Source: Pseudomonas frederiksbergensis (GTDB taxonomy: Bacteria > Pseudomonadota > Gammaproteobacteria > Pseudomonadales > Pseudomonadaceae). Taken from it: a stretch of DNA of 64,000 bases. Location of the stretch: positions 27,904-91,903 of the forward strand of contig NZ_FNTF01000001.1 of the NCBI RefSeq assembly GCF_900105495.1. Direction: 5' to 3'. The notes beneath the pieces were generated by a model. It had not been told where the DNA came from. It worked only from the letters and a program-made list of their open reading frames with translations, and made no database searches. The position numbers and the translations under genes were made by a program. This document shows positions 54,026-63,910 of the stretch, piece after piece; within the stretch, counting starts at the first letter, position 1, and each line of letters opens with the position of its first letter.

Positions 54026-55062
54026 GCGCTCACCTTCTGCTGCTGACGGGCCCGGGCCATGTCCAGGGCGAGGTCTTCGATCATGTCTTCCTGGCCACCG
54101 ACGGTGCCGCGCCGGCCCAGTTCGACCAGGATGTCGCGGGCCGACACGCCATATTTCTTCTCGGCGCGCTGGGCGAACAGCAGGAACGAGCTGTACACCC
54201 CGGCGTAGCCCAGGGTCAGGGCGTCGCGGTCGACGCGGATCGGCTGATCCATCATCGGCACCACCAGGTCCTCGGCCACGTCCATGATCTTGTACAGGTC
54301 GATGCCGGTCTCCACGCCCATGCGTTTGCACACTGCGACGAACACTTCCAGCGGGGTGTTGCCGGCACCGGCGCCGAGGCCGGCGACCGAGCCGTCGATG
54401 CGCGCGGCACCGGCTTCGATGGCGGCCAGCGAGTTGGCGATAGCCATGCCCATGTTGTGGTGGCCGTGGAAGCCGACTTCGGTGGCCGGGTTCAGCTCGG
54501 CGCGCAGGAGGCCGATTTTCTCGCTGACTTCATCAGGCAGCATGTAGCCGGCCGAGTCGGTGCAGTAGATGCAGTTGGCACCATAGCTTTCCATCAGCTT
54601 GGCCTGCTCCAGGACTTTCTCGGCGCTGATCATGTGCGCCATCATCAGGAAGCCGACGGTGTCGACCCCCAGCTTGCGCGCCATGCCGATGTGCTGCTCG
54701 GAGACATCCGCCTCGGTACAGTGGGTGGCCACGCGAATAGTCGAGACGCCGCAGTCCAGGGCCATCTTCAGGTGGTCGACGGTGCCGATGCCGGGCAGCA
54801 GCAGCGCCGAGACTTTGGCCTGCTTGAGCTGCGGGATCACCGCGCGCAGGTACTCCTCGTCACTGTGGGCCGGGAAGCCGTAGTTGATCGAACGACCGCC
54901 GAGGCCGTCGCCGTGGGTGATCTCGATCAGCGGCATACCGGCTTGATCGAGGCCGGTGGCGACCGCGACCATCTGCTCCAGGCTGATCTGGTGGCGCTTG
55001 GCGTGCATGCCGTCGCGCAGGCTCATGTCGTGCAGGATGACGCTCTTGCCGTGCAAATTCAT
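54022..55062 (-). CDS. nahM: 4-Hydroxy-2-oxovalerate aldolase
   Basis: A 346-residue DRE-TIM aldolase ([20 protein letters not shown]). The metal site is completed by [11 protein letters not shown], and [13 protein letters not shown] is near the end. It splits 4-hydroxy-2-oxovalerate to pyruvate and acetaldehyde and channels acetaldehyde to NahO. The start at 55062 gives the family N-terminus [10 protein letters not shown]. Confidence 0.96.
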   Translation of the reverse strand: MNLHGKSVILHDMSLRDGMHAKRHQISLEQMVAVATGLDQAGMPLIEITHGDGLGGRSINYGFPAHSDEEYLRAVIPQLKQAKVSALLLPGIGTVDHLKMALDCGVSTIRVATHCTEADVSEQHIGMARKLGVDTVGFLMMAHMISAEKVLEQAKLMESYGANCIYCTDSAGYMLPDEVSEKIGLLRAELNPATEVGFHGHHNMGMAIANSLAAIEAGAARIDGSVAGLGAGAGNTPLEVFVAVCKRMGVETGIDLYKIMDVAEDLVVPMMDQPIRVDRDALTLGYAGVYSSFLLFAQRAEKKYGVSARDILVELGRRGTVGGQEDMIEDLALDMARARQQQKVSA

Positions 55063-55073
55063 GGTGCTACTCC

Positions 55074-55997
55074 TCAAGCCAGCGCGATGTCGCGACGCGG
55101 CAGTTGAATGGTGCCGGCGGCGATTTCCTCGGCGAACATCTCGCCGGTACGCAGCGCGGCGGCGGTCATGATGTCGAGGTTGCCGGCGTACTTGGGCAGG
55201 TAGTCGCCCAGGCCTTCGACTTCCATGAAGATCGACACGCGGTTGCCGTCGAACACCGGGCCGTTCTTCAGGCGGTAGCCGGGCACGTATTTCTGCACCT
55301 CGGCGATCATCGCGTGAACCGAAGCGGTGATCGCAGCCTGGTCCGGCTCGCTGTCGGTCAGGCAGTGGATGGTGTCGCGCATCATCAGCGGCGGCTCGGC
55401 CGGGTTGATGACGATGATCGCCTTGCCTTCCCTGGCGCCGCCGACCTGCTCGATGGCGCCGGCGGTGGTGCGGGTGAACTCGTCGATGTTCTTGCGCGTG
55501 CCCGGGCCGACCGAGCGCGAGGAGACGGTGGCGACGATCTCGGCGTAGGCCACCGGCTGCACGCGGGACACCGCGGCGACCATGGGGATGGTGGCCTGGC
55601 CGCCGCAGGTGACCATGTTGACGTTCATTTCCAGGCGGCCGACATGCTGCTTGAGGTTGACCGGCGGCACGCAGTAGGGGCCGATGGCCGCCGGGGTCAG
55701 GTCGACCATCAGCACGCCAAGCGCGTTGAGCTTGCGGCTATTCTCGGCATGCACATAGGCCGAGGTGGCGTCGAAGGCGATGCGGATGTCGTCGTCCAGC
55801 ACGTGCGGGAGCAGGCCGTCGACGCCTTCGGCTGTGGTCTTCATGCCGAAATCGCGGGCGCGTTTGAGGCCGTCGGAGTTGGGGTCGATGCCGACCATCC
55901 ACACCGGCTCAATCCACTCGGAACGGAGCATCTTCATCACCAGATCGGTACCGATATTGCCGGGGCCTATGATGGCCGCCTTGAGTTTCTTGCTCAT
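55074..55997 (-). CDS. nahO: Acetaldehyde dehydrogenase (acylating)
   Basis: A 307-residue CoA-dependent dehydrogenase that makes acetyl-CoA from acetaldehyde. NAD site [17 protein letters not shown]; catalytic Cys in [21 protein letters not shown]-terminal [20 protein letters not shown]. It forms a channelling complex with NahM, the next gene. Intact. Confidence 0.96.
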   Translation of the reverse strand: MSKKLKAAIIGPGNIGTDLVMKMLRSEWIEPVWMVGIDPNSDGLKRARDFGMKTTAEGVDGLLPHVLDDDIRIAFDATSAYVHAENSRKLNALGVLMVDLTPAAIGPYCVPPVNLKQHVGRLEMNVNMVTCGGQATIPMVAAVSRVQPVAYAEIVATVSSRSVGPGTRKNIDEFTRTTAGAIEQVGGAREGKAIIVINPAEPPLMMRDTIHCLTDSEPDQAAITASVHAMIAEVQKYVPGYRLKNGPVFDGNRVSIFMEVEGLGDYLPKYAGNLDIMTAAALRTGEMFAEEIAAGTIQLPRRDIALA

Positions 55998-56016
55998 GGG
56001 TTTGTCCTCTGTTCGA

Positions 56017-56802
56017 TCAGGTGAAGCGCACGGAGGCGCTGCCGATGCCGCCGATCTCGACGCGCATGAAGTCGCCGGCCTTGACCGGCTCCAGGGGTAC
56101 CAGCGAGCCGGAGAGGATCACTTCGCCAGCCTTCAGCGGGATACCGAAGCGGCCCAAGGTGTTGGCCAGCCAGGCCACGCAGTTGACCGGCGAACCCAGG
56201 GCCGCGGCACCGGCGCCGGTGCTGAGCAACTGGCCGTTCTTCTCCACCAGCATGCCGCAGGTAACCAGGTCGACCTGGCGTGGCGACACTGCCGTGTCGC
56301 CGAGCACGAACAGGCCGCAGGATGCATTGTCCGCTACTGTGTCTTCGATCTTGATTTTCCAGTCGCGGATGCGCGAATCGACGATCTCGAAACAGGGCAT
56401 CACGCACTCGGTGGCGGCCAGCACGTCGGCGTTGGTCACGCCGGGGCCGATCAGGTCCTTCTTGAGGATGAAGGCGATTTCGCCCTCGGCCTTGGGCTGC
56501 ATCAGCCGCTGGCTGATCGGCACGGCCTCGCCGCTGTTGAACACCATGGCATCGGTCAGGTAGCCGAAGTCTGGCTGATACACGCCGAGCATGTTCTGCA
56601 CCGCCTTGCTGGTGACGCCGATCTTCTTGCCGATGATCTTCTCGCCGGCGGCCAGCCGGCGTTCGAGCATGCGCAGGGAAATGTGGTAGGCGTCGTCGAT
56701 GCCGATGGCGAAACCGCGCTCGGTCAGCGGGCTGACCGCTTCACGGTTGAGCATCGCCTGATACAGCTCGTCGCCGAGCTCGTTGATCAATATCTGGTCC
56801 AT
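56017..56802 (-). CDS. nahL: 2-Hydroxypenta-2,4-dienoate (2-oxopent-4-enoate) hydratase
   Basis: A 261-residue hydratase ([20 protein letters not shown]). The metal-binding segment is [15 protein letters not shown], with [20 protein letters not shown] and a C-terminal [11 protein letters not shown]. It is a paralogue of nahK. The ATG at 56802 lies 12 bp after nahN. Confidence 0.95.
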   Translation of the reverse strand: MDQILINELGDELYQAMLNREAVSPLTERGFAIGIDDAYHISLRMLERRLAAGEKIIGKKIGVTSKAVQNMLGVYQPDFGYLTDAMVFNSGEAVPISQRLMQPKAEGEIAFILKKDLIGPGVTNADVLAATECVMPCFEIVDSRIRDWKIKIEDTVADNASCGLFVLGDTAVSPRQVDLVTCGMLVEKNGQLLSTGAGAAALGSPVNCVAWLANTLGRFGIPLKAGEVILSGSLVPLEPVKAGDFMRVEIGGIGSASVRFT

Positions 56803-56813
56803 GCTTGTCTCTC

Positions 56814-57695
56814 TCAGGAAAGGGGGGCGGCCTCGGCGAGGAAATCCTCGACCAGGCGGGCGAAACGCTCGGCGTGTTCGATCTGGGTCCAGTGGCCACA
56901 CTGGTCGAAGACGTGTAGCTGGGCGTTGGGAATCCACTGCGCTAGGGTCAGCGAAGCCTGCAGCGGGATGATCTGGTCTTCGCGGCCATGCACCACCAGG
57001 GTCGGGTGGGGCAACGCGCGGATCGCCCGCTCGTCGCTGCACAGCTCCTCGATCCATCGCTGGCGCGGGGCCGGGAACATGGCGGCGAAGGATTCCTGGA
57101 AGCCCGGGCGTATGCTGGCCTGGTAACGCAGTTCGGCCAGGTCTTCGCTGACCAGGCCGCGATCGAAGGCGAACAGGTCGAGCAGCGCGCGCATATTAGC
57201 TAGCGATGGCCTGTAGCCCCAGGCTGCGTCCAGCCCCGACGTGAGCTCGAAGGGCACGCCGACGCTGCCCATCAGCACCAGCCGGCGCACCCGCTCGGGG
57301 TGACGCACGGCCAGGGCCAAGGCGATGGCGCCGCCGAAGGAATTGCCGACCAGGTCGGCCTGGGCGATGCCCTGGGCATCCAGCACGCCGAGGGCATGCA
57401 GCACCCAGGTGTCGAGGCTGTAGTGAGCATCTGCCGGGCGCTCGCTGTAACCGAAGCCGAGCATGTCCGGGGCGAGCACCCGGTGATTCTGGGCCAGCTG
57501 CGGCATGACCAGGCGCCAGTTGGCCCAGGCGGTGACGCCAGGGCCGGAGCCGTGGATCAGCAGCAGCGGAAAGCCGCTGCCCTGCTCCAGCAAGTTGGTG
57601 CGCCAGCCTGCGGCGAGGATCTCGCGACCCAGCTCGGGGCTAGGTTCCGGAGCCTGCTCCGCTGCTTGCGGGGGTGCCTTCAGGGATGCAGTCAT
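56814..57695 (-). CDS. nahN: 2-Hydroxymuconic semialdehyde hydrolase
   Basis: A 293-residue alpha/beta hydrolase. Oxyanion region LLIHGSGPGVTAW, nucleophile elbow VGNSFGGAIALAL, acid in VHGREDQIIPLQ and His in QCGHWTQIEHAERF. It releases formate or acetate from the ring-cleavage product. The N-terminal ~25 residues (ASLKAPPQAAEQAPEPSP) are a Pro/Ala-rich extension. Intact. Confidence 0.95.
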   Translation of the reverse strand: MTASLKAPPQAAEQAPEPSPELGREILAAGWRTNLLEQGSGFPLLLIHGSGPGVTAWANWRLVMPQLAQNHRVLAPDMLGFGYSERPADAHYSLDTWVLHALGVLDAQGIAQADLVGNSFGGAIALALAVRHPERVRRLVLMGSVGVPFELTSGLDAAWGYRPSLANMRALLDLFAFDRGLVSEDLAELRYQASIRPGFQESFAAMFPAPRQRWIEELCSDERAIRALPHPTLVVHGREDQIIPLQASLTLAQWIPNAQLHVFDQCGHWTQIEHAERFARLVEDFLAEAAPLS

Positions 57696-57705
57696 GGCCG
57701 CCTCA

Positions 57706-59162
57706 GAGTTTCACGCAGATGTTTTTCAGCTCGGTGTAGAACTCCAGCGAGTGCACACCCCCTTCGCGGCCGATGCCCGACTGCTTGCTGCCGCCGAAGG
57801 CGGTGCGTAGATCGCGGAGGAACCAGCTGTTGACCCAGACGATGCCGGCCTCGATCTGCCCGGCGACGCGGTGGGCGCGCGAGCTGCTCTCGGTCCAGAT
57901 CGCCGACGCCAGGCCATAGGGCAGGCTGTTGGCCAGTTCGATGGCCTCCTCTTCCGTATCGAACGGCGGATATGGCAGCAGGGGCCGAAGATTTCCTCGG
58001 TGACCACCGCCGAATTGTCGGAGAGGCCAGTCCAGATAGTCGGCTGCACCCAGGCGCCGCCGGCCAGGTGCGCCGGCATCTCCGGCACGCCGCCGCCGGT
58101 GACAACGGTGGCGCCGTCATCGACTGCCTGCTGGTAATAGCTGAGGACTTTTTCGCGGTGCTTGAGGCTGACCAGCGGGCCGAAGTTGCTGCTGGCGTCG
58201 TCCGGCGGCCCGATCACCAGGCTTTCGGCACCGGCCTTGAGTCGGGCGACGAACGCGTCGAAGATCGGCCGCTCGATATACAGTCGCTCGGTACCGAGGC
58301 AGACCTGGCCGCAGTTGGCGAAGGCCGAGCGCAGGGTGCCCTCGATGGCCTTGTCCATATCGCAGTCGGCGAACACGATGCCGGCGTTCTTCCCGCCCAG
58401 TTCCAGCGACACCTGGCGCACGCCCTTGGCCGCAGCGCGCATGATGGTTTCGCCGGTGCCGGTCTCACCGGTGAAGGTGTAGGCGTCGACGTCCGAGTGC
58501 TCGGTGAGGAAGGCCCCGGCCGAATCGCCGCCGAAGCCATGCACCACGTTGTACACGCCCGCCGGTACGCCGGCGGCCTGCATCACCTCGCCGAGCAGGG
58601 TGGCGGTCAGCGGAGTTTCCTCGGATGGCTTGACCACCACGCAGTTGCCGCAGGCCAGGGCCGGTCCGACTTTCCAGGTCATCAGCAGCAGCGGCAGGTT
58701 CCACGGGCTGATGACCCCGATCACCCCCTTGGGCCGGCGCACGCCGTAGTTGAGCGCACCGGCGCCATCCGGGGTGGCCATCTCGAAGGCTTCGTTGGCG
58801 ACATTCTTCAGCAGGTCGGCGAACACCTTGAAATTGGCCGCCCCACGCGGGATGTCGATATGGCTGGCCAGGGATTTTGGCTTTCCGGTGTCGAGGCATT
58901 CGGCCTCGAGAAACTCGTCGAAACGGGCCGTGATGCCATCGGCCACGCGATGCAGAATGTCAGCGCGCTCGGCCACCGTCATCTTCCCCCAGGGCCCCTT
59001 GAGCGCGGCACGGGCAGCTTTGACCGCAGCGTCGACCTCGGCGCGGCCGGCCTCGTGGACGCGGCCGATCACCTGGCCATTGACCGGGTTGATGTCCTCG
59101 AAGGTGCGGCCGCTGGCCGAGCCGACAAAGGCACCGTTAATGAAATGCTTGATCTCTTTCAT
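57706..59162 (-). pseudogene. nahI: 2-Hydroxymuconic semialdehyde dehydrogenase with one frameshift
   Basis: From 59162 the aldehyde dehydrogenase is normal: INPVNGQVIGRVHEAG, FTGETGTGETIM, the Glu in LELGGKNAGIVF, the Cys in NCGQVCLGTER, and EEIFGPCCHIR. Near 57970 one base of a C run is missing and the frame changes. The rest (FDTEEEAIELANSLPYGLA and on to KNICVKL) is intact in the new frame to the TGA at 57706. If the indel is a sequencing error the gene is functional, about 485 residues. Confidence 0.88.
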
Positions 59163-59196
59163 CTGCGTAATCTCTGCAATAAGTCGAGCTGGGCCT

Positions 59197-60117
59197 TTAG
59201 GTCATAACGGTCATGAATCGTTCGTTGAGCACCCGGTCGTGATAGAAGATCGCCTTGCCCACATCCTTGGCCAACCAAGTCACCGGCTTGTGATCCGGAT
59301 AGTTGTAGTTCCCGCCGCAGAACACCTCGCAGCGGTTGCCGGACGGGTCGAAGAAATAAATGGTCTTGCCGTGGGTCAGGCCGTGCCTGGTCGGGCCGAT
59401 ATCGATCGAGGTGTCGGTCATGCTGATCAGGTCGGCAGCGCGCAACACGTCCTCCCAGGTATCGAGGAGGAATGAGGCATGATGGAACTTACCCTTCTCC
59501 GCATGCTGGATAAAAGCCACATCGTGGGCCTTGGTCGACAAGCTTAGAAACTGTGCTAGGCGTATACCCTCGGCATCGACCACTTGCTCGGCCAGGTAAA
59601 AGCCGAGTACCTCGGTAAACAACTCATAAGTGGCTTGTAGTTCATCACCATACAGCAGGCAATGATCGAAACGCACCGCCGACATACCTTTCAGATCGCG
59701 TGGCCAGGCTTCGGGATTGACCTCATTCACACCCATTTGCCAGTGTATTCCTTGTCAGCATACAACTCGAAGTGATGCCCTGAGGGGGCTTGGAAGCGCA
59801 CACGCCGACCGCAACTATTGAGCTCCCCCGCCGGTACCTGTTCGACGAACAGCCATGTGCCTGCAGATCCTGCTCAAGTTGCTGGAGAGACACCTCATCT
59901 ACCACCTTGAAACCCATGAAATCCATACCTGGCTCATCAGCTTCGCGTAGCACTACAGAAAATTTGTCAACCTCACTCCAGGCCTTCAGATAGACACGGC
60001 CTGGTCGTCACGATCCATCTCGATCAGGCCCAACAATTCGATGTAGTGTTCCAACGCCTTACCCATGTCCAGTACACGCAGTTGCACGTGCCCTGGGCGC
60101 ATTACACCTTTCTTCAT
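59197..60117 (-). pseudogene. nahH: Catechol 2,3-dioxygenase with three single-base deletions
   Basis: From the ATG at 60117: [24 protein letters not shown]. One-base deletions fall near 60003 (GGCC), 59853 (TTCC) and 59734 (GGGG). The final frame carries most of the catalytic domain: His in [12 protein letters not shown], His in [12 protein letters not shown] and Glu in [11 protein letters not shown], ending [10 protein letters not shown]. The total length is exactly 3 nt short of a 307-codon gene. Amino acids are conserved across all three joints. Confidence 0.9.
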
Positions 60118-60137
60118 GACATCACCTATTCTCTTTA

Positions 60138-60455
60138 TTATTGTGGATCGACCGTGTTTTCACTGCCAGGCTTTGAATAACGCTCGATACATAGATCGCT
60201 CCGGGCAAACAGTCGGCAGGCCAAGGCGTAGCCTTGTTCGCGGGCTTCTACCGGCAGGTGCTTGCAGCTCACACGCCCGCACTCGTAGTCACCGGCAAGA
60301 ACCCTCACCTTGCACAAGCCACAACCGCCACCACGACAGCCCACTGGTAAGCATTGCTTACCCTGCGTCTCCATTGCACTTAACACTGATTGCAGCGGCT
60401 GACAGGCAAATCGCTCTCCGCCAGGCTGCACAGTGATTTCAAAGGCCTCTGACAT
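60138..60455 (-). CDS. nahT: Plant-type ferredoxin of the sal operon
   Basis: A 105-residue 2Fe-2S ferredoxin ([20 protein letters not shown]). The cluster motif is [15 protein letters not shown], with the distal Cys in YALACRLF. Such XylT-type ferredoxins reactivate oxidised catechol 2,3-dioxygenase, encoded next. Intact. Confidence 0.93.
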   Translation of the reverse strand: MSEAFEITVQPGGERFACQPLQSVLSAMETQGKQCLPVGCRGGGCGLCKVRVLAGDYECGRVSCKHLPVEAREQGYALACRLFARSDLCIERYSKPGSENTVDPQ

Positions 60456-60462
60456 ATCTTCC

Positions 60463-60610
60463 TCCGTTCAACCAAGGCAGAGCCGGAGTAGCTTCACTTT
60501 GGGCCGCGACGGTGCCGATGTAGGACATCAAAAGACAAATCTTGATCGGTTCGGCCGCCTTGACCGCCCTCGCCAGTGAAATGCTGAGGGCAATGCCAGA
60601 GCACTGACGG
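60463..60610 (-). pseudogene. Possible ABC-transporter substrate-binding protein remnant
   Basis: A leftward frame reads ALSISLARAVKAAEPIKICL and then LMSYIGTVAAQSEA. This resembles the signal-peptide end and first strand (the PIKIGLL-type start) of a branched-chain amino-acid type binding protein. Only about 40 codons remain before the nahT ribosome site. Weak identification. Confidence 0.35.
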
Positions 60611-60953
60611 TGAAGGTGGAACGGAACGAGCAAGGCATCTTGTTACTGTTGTGCATTGTCACGTCCAGCGGCGCTCAGCGGCGCAGCATGCAAGGAAACT
60701 ATATTAGGTTTAGGATGCGGTTGTGGTATCGGCCCACTGACGCTAGGGCCGGTAGGCCGCCCATGCTTAGAAGCTTCCACGTGTAGTTAAAGATCAAGCG
60801 GTTCTCATCGACGTCAGCCTGGTGGTTGGAACCCGTAGTGACATTCCACTCCTGACGCTCAGCCCCTTAAGCGAGCCCCTCTCCACCACATAGCCGACGT
60901 CCAGGACGCAATCGAATTGTTTGCCCTCGAATCCGCGACCGTTATCAACGTTG
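60611..60953. other. Long nahG-nahT spacer, no gene seen
   Basis: With the ABC remnant this makes ~500 bp between nahG and nahT. It seems long for two consecutive genes of this operon and suggests that extra sequence lies here. Confidence 0.35.
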
Positions 60954-62256
60954 TCACCCTTGACGTAGCACACCCCGGCTACCATTTTCCCAACCCAGGC
61001 GCGCACGTGCCTCGGCCAGGTCGGCGTCGAGGTCGTGGCTCCACAGCCAGTCGAAGCGGGTCGCCAGGTTTCCCCCAGCAGATGCTCGTTCGCACCTACG
61101 ACGGGGTCGCGAAACTCGTATAACTCGCCGGTCTCCCGGGAGGTTCGCTGCACGCGACAGGCACGAGGGCGGCGCAGGTCGTCGTAGGCTTCAAGCAGCT
61201 CGGCGAGGTTGTCTGCATCGACTTGGGTATCGCCCAACAGGCGGGCGAGGAAGTAGGCGTCCTCAAGTCCTTGGGCGGCACCGGCGCCTTGGGTGCGGCA
61301 GCATGGCGTGAGCTGCGTCGCCGATCAGGACGACCCGCCCGTGCACGTAGCCCGGCAGCTCCGCCAGGTCGTGCAGTGCCCAGAGAGTTGGTGCCGGGAT
61401 GCACTCCAGCAGGGTGCGCGCGGCATCACCCCAACCCGCGAAGGCATCGAGCATCTCTCGCTGGCTCACATCGCGCACCCAAGGGGCATCCGCGGCCAGT
61501 TCGGCTTCGGCTCACTACGGTCGGAAATGAAGGCCACAACGTTGATGAGGCGGCCATTCCTCACCGGAAAAGTGAGGATATGGCCGTCAAGCCCTAGGTA
61601 CATCTGCGGTACGTCCACCAAGTGCTCGTCGATGCCCTGGGCTCGATAGGCTTCGCGCAGGTGTAGGCTGTCGACCATCCCCCGATAGGCACAGGTGCCG
61701 CTGAAGCGCGGTACCTGTGGGGCCAGCCCCTGACCTTCCACACATGACTACGCAGCGCTGACTTGATTCCGTCGGCACCGATTAGAAGGTCACAGCGGTG
61801 CTCTGTGCCGTCGGCGAATAGCACTTGCACTTCGCCCCCCTTTTGCTCGACCTGTGTGGCGCGCTTCCTGAATTGGGGCGATACCTTTTGGGAGGTGATT
61901 TACTAGGGCATCGAGGAAATCCGCCCGGTGTACCGAGGACTGGCCCACGCCCGGAGCGATGGTCGCTCCCAGATAGCTGGCATCCCTGCCGCGCCGCCAC
62001 TCGAACCACACGTCCTCCCAGGGCTTCCGAGGTACGGTCGGCGACCTGCAAGTAGGCCTCGCCCAAGCCTAGGCCGACAATGGCGCGCACCGCGTTGGGG
62101 CCAAAGGAAACTCCTGCACCGACCTCACCAAAAGCCGGCGCGCACTCGAACAGCTGTACTTGAGAATGGGAGTAGCGACAGAGCTCCAGAGCCAAGGCAA
62201 CGCCGGAAATCCCGCCGCCGATGATACCGAGCGCAAGCCAGGTTTATTGTTTTCAT
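60954..62256 (-). pseudogene. nahG: Salicylate 1-monooxygenase with about eight single-base indels
   Basis: The flavoprotein that makes catechol from salicylate is recognisable over its full ~434 codons: ALELCRYSHSQVQLFE, GVGQSSVHRADFLDAL, DLLIGADGIKSALRSHV, LDGHILTFPVRNGR, VLIGDAAHAMLPH and ELLEAYDDLRRPRACRV. The correct frame changes near 62245, 62230, 62022, 61883, 61738, 61500, 61294 and 61065. By my alignment these are five deletions and three insertions, net -2, which fits the 1303-bp length against 1305. The ATG at 62256 (MK-T/N-N) and the TGA at 60954 are preserved. Confidence 0.88.
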
Positions 62257-62342
62257 GCTGGTACTCATGATGGTTTACAGTTGACTGTTAATAACCATAA
62301 CGGAGTAAAGAATATTGATAAAGACACCGACCACTATACAAT

Positions 62343-62359
62343 ATATTATAAGCGTGAAT
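62343..62359 (-). promoter_or_regulatory. NahR binding site of the sal promoter
   Basis: On the minus strand the site reads ATTCACGCTTATAATAT, matching the NahR consensus half ATTCACGCT exactly. It lies in the 150-bp nahG-nahR intergenic region, about 90 bp from the nahG start. It should serve sal activation and, from the other side, nahR autoregulation. Confidence 0.8.
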
Positions 62360-62406
62360 ATTGCTGCCTGCCAGGCGGGACGCCGGCATAACCCGAGCGA
62401 GGCTCC

Positions 62407-63306
62407 ATGGAACTGCGTGATCTGGATTTAAACCTGCTGGTGGTGTTCAACGAGCTGCTGGTCTGCAGACGCGTCTCTATCGTTGCCGAGAACCTGGGCC
62501 TGACCCAGCCTGCTGTCAGCAATGCGCTGAAACGCCTGCGCACAGCGCTACAGGACCAACTTTTCGTGCGCACCTACCAGGGTATGGAACCACACCCTAC
62601 GCCGCGAACTTGGCCGAGCCCGTCGCCTTGGCCATGCACGCCCTGCGCGAAGCCCTGCAGCACCATGAGCGCTTCGATCCGCTGACCAGCGAGCGTACTT
62701 TCACCCTGGCCATGACCGACATCGGCGAGATCTACTTCATGCCGCGGCTGATGGATGCGATTACTCTTCAAGCCCCAATTGCGCGATCAGCACCGTGCGC
62801 GACAGTTCGATGAGCCTGATGCAAGCCTTGCAGAACGGCACAGTGGACCTAGCCGTGGGCCTGCTGCCCAACCTGCAGACTGGCTTCTTCCAGCGCCGGC
62901 TGCTCCACAATCACTACGTGTGCCTGTGTCGCAAGGACCATCCGGCCACCCGCGAACCCTGACTCTTGAGCGCTTCTGTTCCTATGGCCACGTGCGTGTC
63001 ATCGCCGCTGGCACAGGCCACGGCGAGGTGGACACATACTTGACGAAGGCCGGCATCCGGCGCGACATCCGCCTGGAGGTGCCGCACTTCGTCGCCGTTG
63101 GCCACATACTCCAGCGCACCGAGCTGCTCGCCACTGTGCCGATACGTTTCGCCGACTGCTGCGTAGAGCCCTTCGGTCTGAGCGTCTTGCCGCACCCAGT
63201 CGCCTTGCCGGAAATCGCCATCAACATGTTCTGGCATGCGAAATACCACCAGGACCTCGCCAATATCTGGTTGCGGCAACTGATGTTCGACCTGTTTTCT
63301 GATTGA
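62407..63306 (+). pseudogene. nahR: LysR-type activator NahR with three single-base deletions
   Basis: The activator of both operons. It begins ELRDLDLNLLVVFNELLVCR with the HTH VAENLGLTQPAVSNALKRLR. One base is missing near 62587 (C run after GMEP). The frame continues as MHALREALQHHERFDPLTSERTF, another is missing near 62777 (C run), then VRDSSMSLMQALQNG and RRLLHNHYVCLCRKDH, and a third near 62963 (CCC). The end TLERFCSYGHVRV... to MFDLFSD is in the starting frame. The total is 900 bp against 903 expected. Confidence 0.88.
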
Positions 63307-63384
63307 GAAGAAATCCGAGCTGATCAATACGGTCGACAGTGATCTTACGCAGCCCGCTTGCACCTGGCTACGGGGCTGTTAGCA

Positions 63385-63744
63385 TGTCCAGCGCACTGAA
63401 GAAAACAGTGACCTTCCTGTCGAACTGTGGCGATCTTTGACATGGGATCGAGGTAAAGAGCTATCAGATAACGCTCGATTTACAATCGAATCCGGAGTAA
63501 AGGTTTTCTTTGCCGACCCCATAGTCCATAGCAGCGCGGTACGAACGAAAATACGAATGGTCTTCTACGGCAATACTTCCCGAAAGGTACCGATCTGTCT
63601 CGATGGGGAGCCCAGGAGATCCAATCCGTAGCTCGTGTGCTGAACACGAGACCCCGGAAAACACTCGGTTGGAAAACACCTGCCGAAGCACTGAATGAGT
63701 ATCTAAAATCTATCCAACAATCCAGTGTTGCGACGACCGGTTGA
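63385..63744 (+). pseudogene. IS30-family transposase, C-terminal fragment
   Basis: Reads LPVELWRSLTWDRGKELSDN and SGVKVFFADP. A one-base frameshift near 63540 follows, then [18 protein letters not shown] and [20 protein letters not shown], to the natural end VATTG. This is the DDE C-terminal third of an IS30 transposase. The N-terminal part is not adjacent; a matching kind of N-terminal piece lies inverted at 50372-50911. Confidence 0.85.
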
Positions 63745-63779
63745 ATTCGCCCTGGCTGCCACGGTCGCTGCGCCGGAAC

Positions 63780-63910
63780 GCTCCGATGAGCTCGAGATCC
63801 TCCAACAGTAAGGCTTTGGCTTTTTGCCGTGCCGCCCGTGCACCCTCAATACCCCGCAATGTCTTGCGTACCGTGGCGCTGGCAGTAGGGTCAGGAAAAC
63901 CCTGATAGCG
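63780..63910 (-). pseudogene. Tyrosine recombinase fragment
   Basis: A leftward frame reads YQGFPDPTASATVRKTLRGI followed by ARQKAKALLLEDLELI, the linker between core-binding and catalytic domains of an XerD/TnpI-like tyrosine recombinase. It is bounded by the IS30 end on one side and the integrase copy on the other. No start, catalytic residues or stop remain. Confidence 0.6.

Noticed and set aside
55104..57126. Long plus-strand open frames opposite nahO, nahL and nahN
   Set aside because: They are shadows caused by high third-position GC in the nah lower genes, with His/Gly/Asp-rich low-quality protein sequence.
57972..59475. Plus-strand open frames opposite nahI
   Set aside because: Antisense shadow of the aldehyde dehydrogenase gene; no motif supports coding.
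61782..62195. Separate small genes within the nahG region
   Set aside because: Each short frame matches a consecutive piece of one salicylate hydroxylase, so they are frameshifted parts of a single gene.
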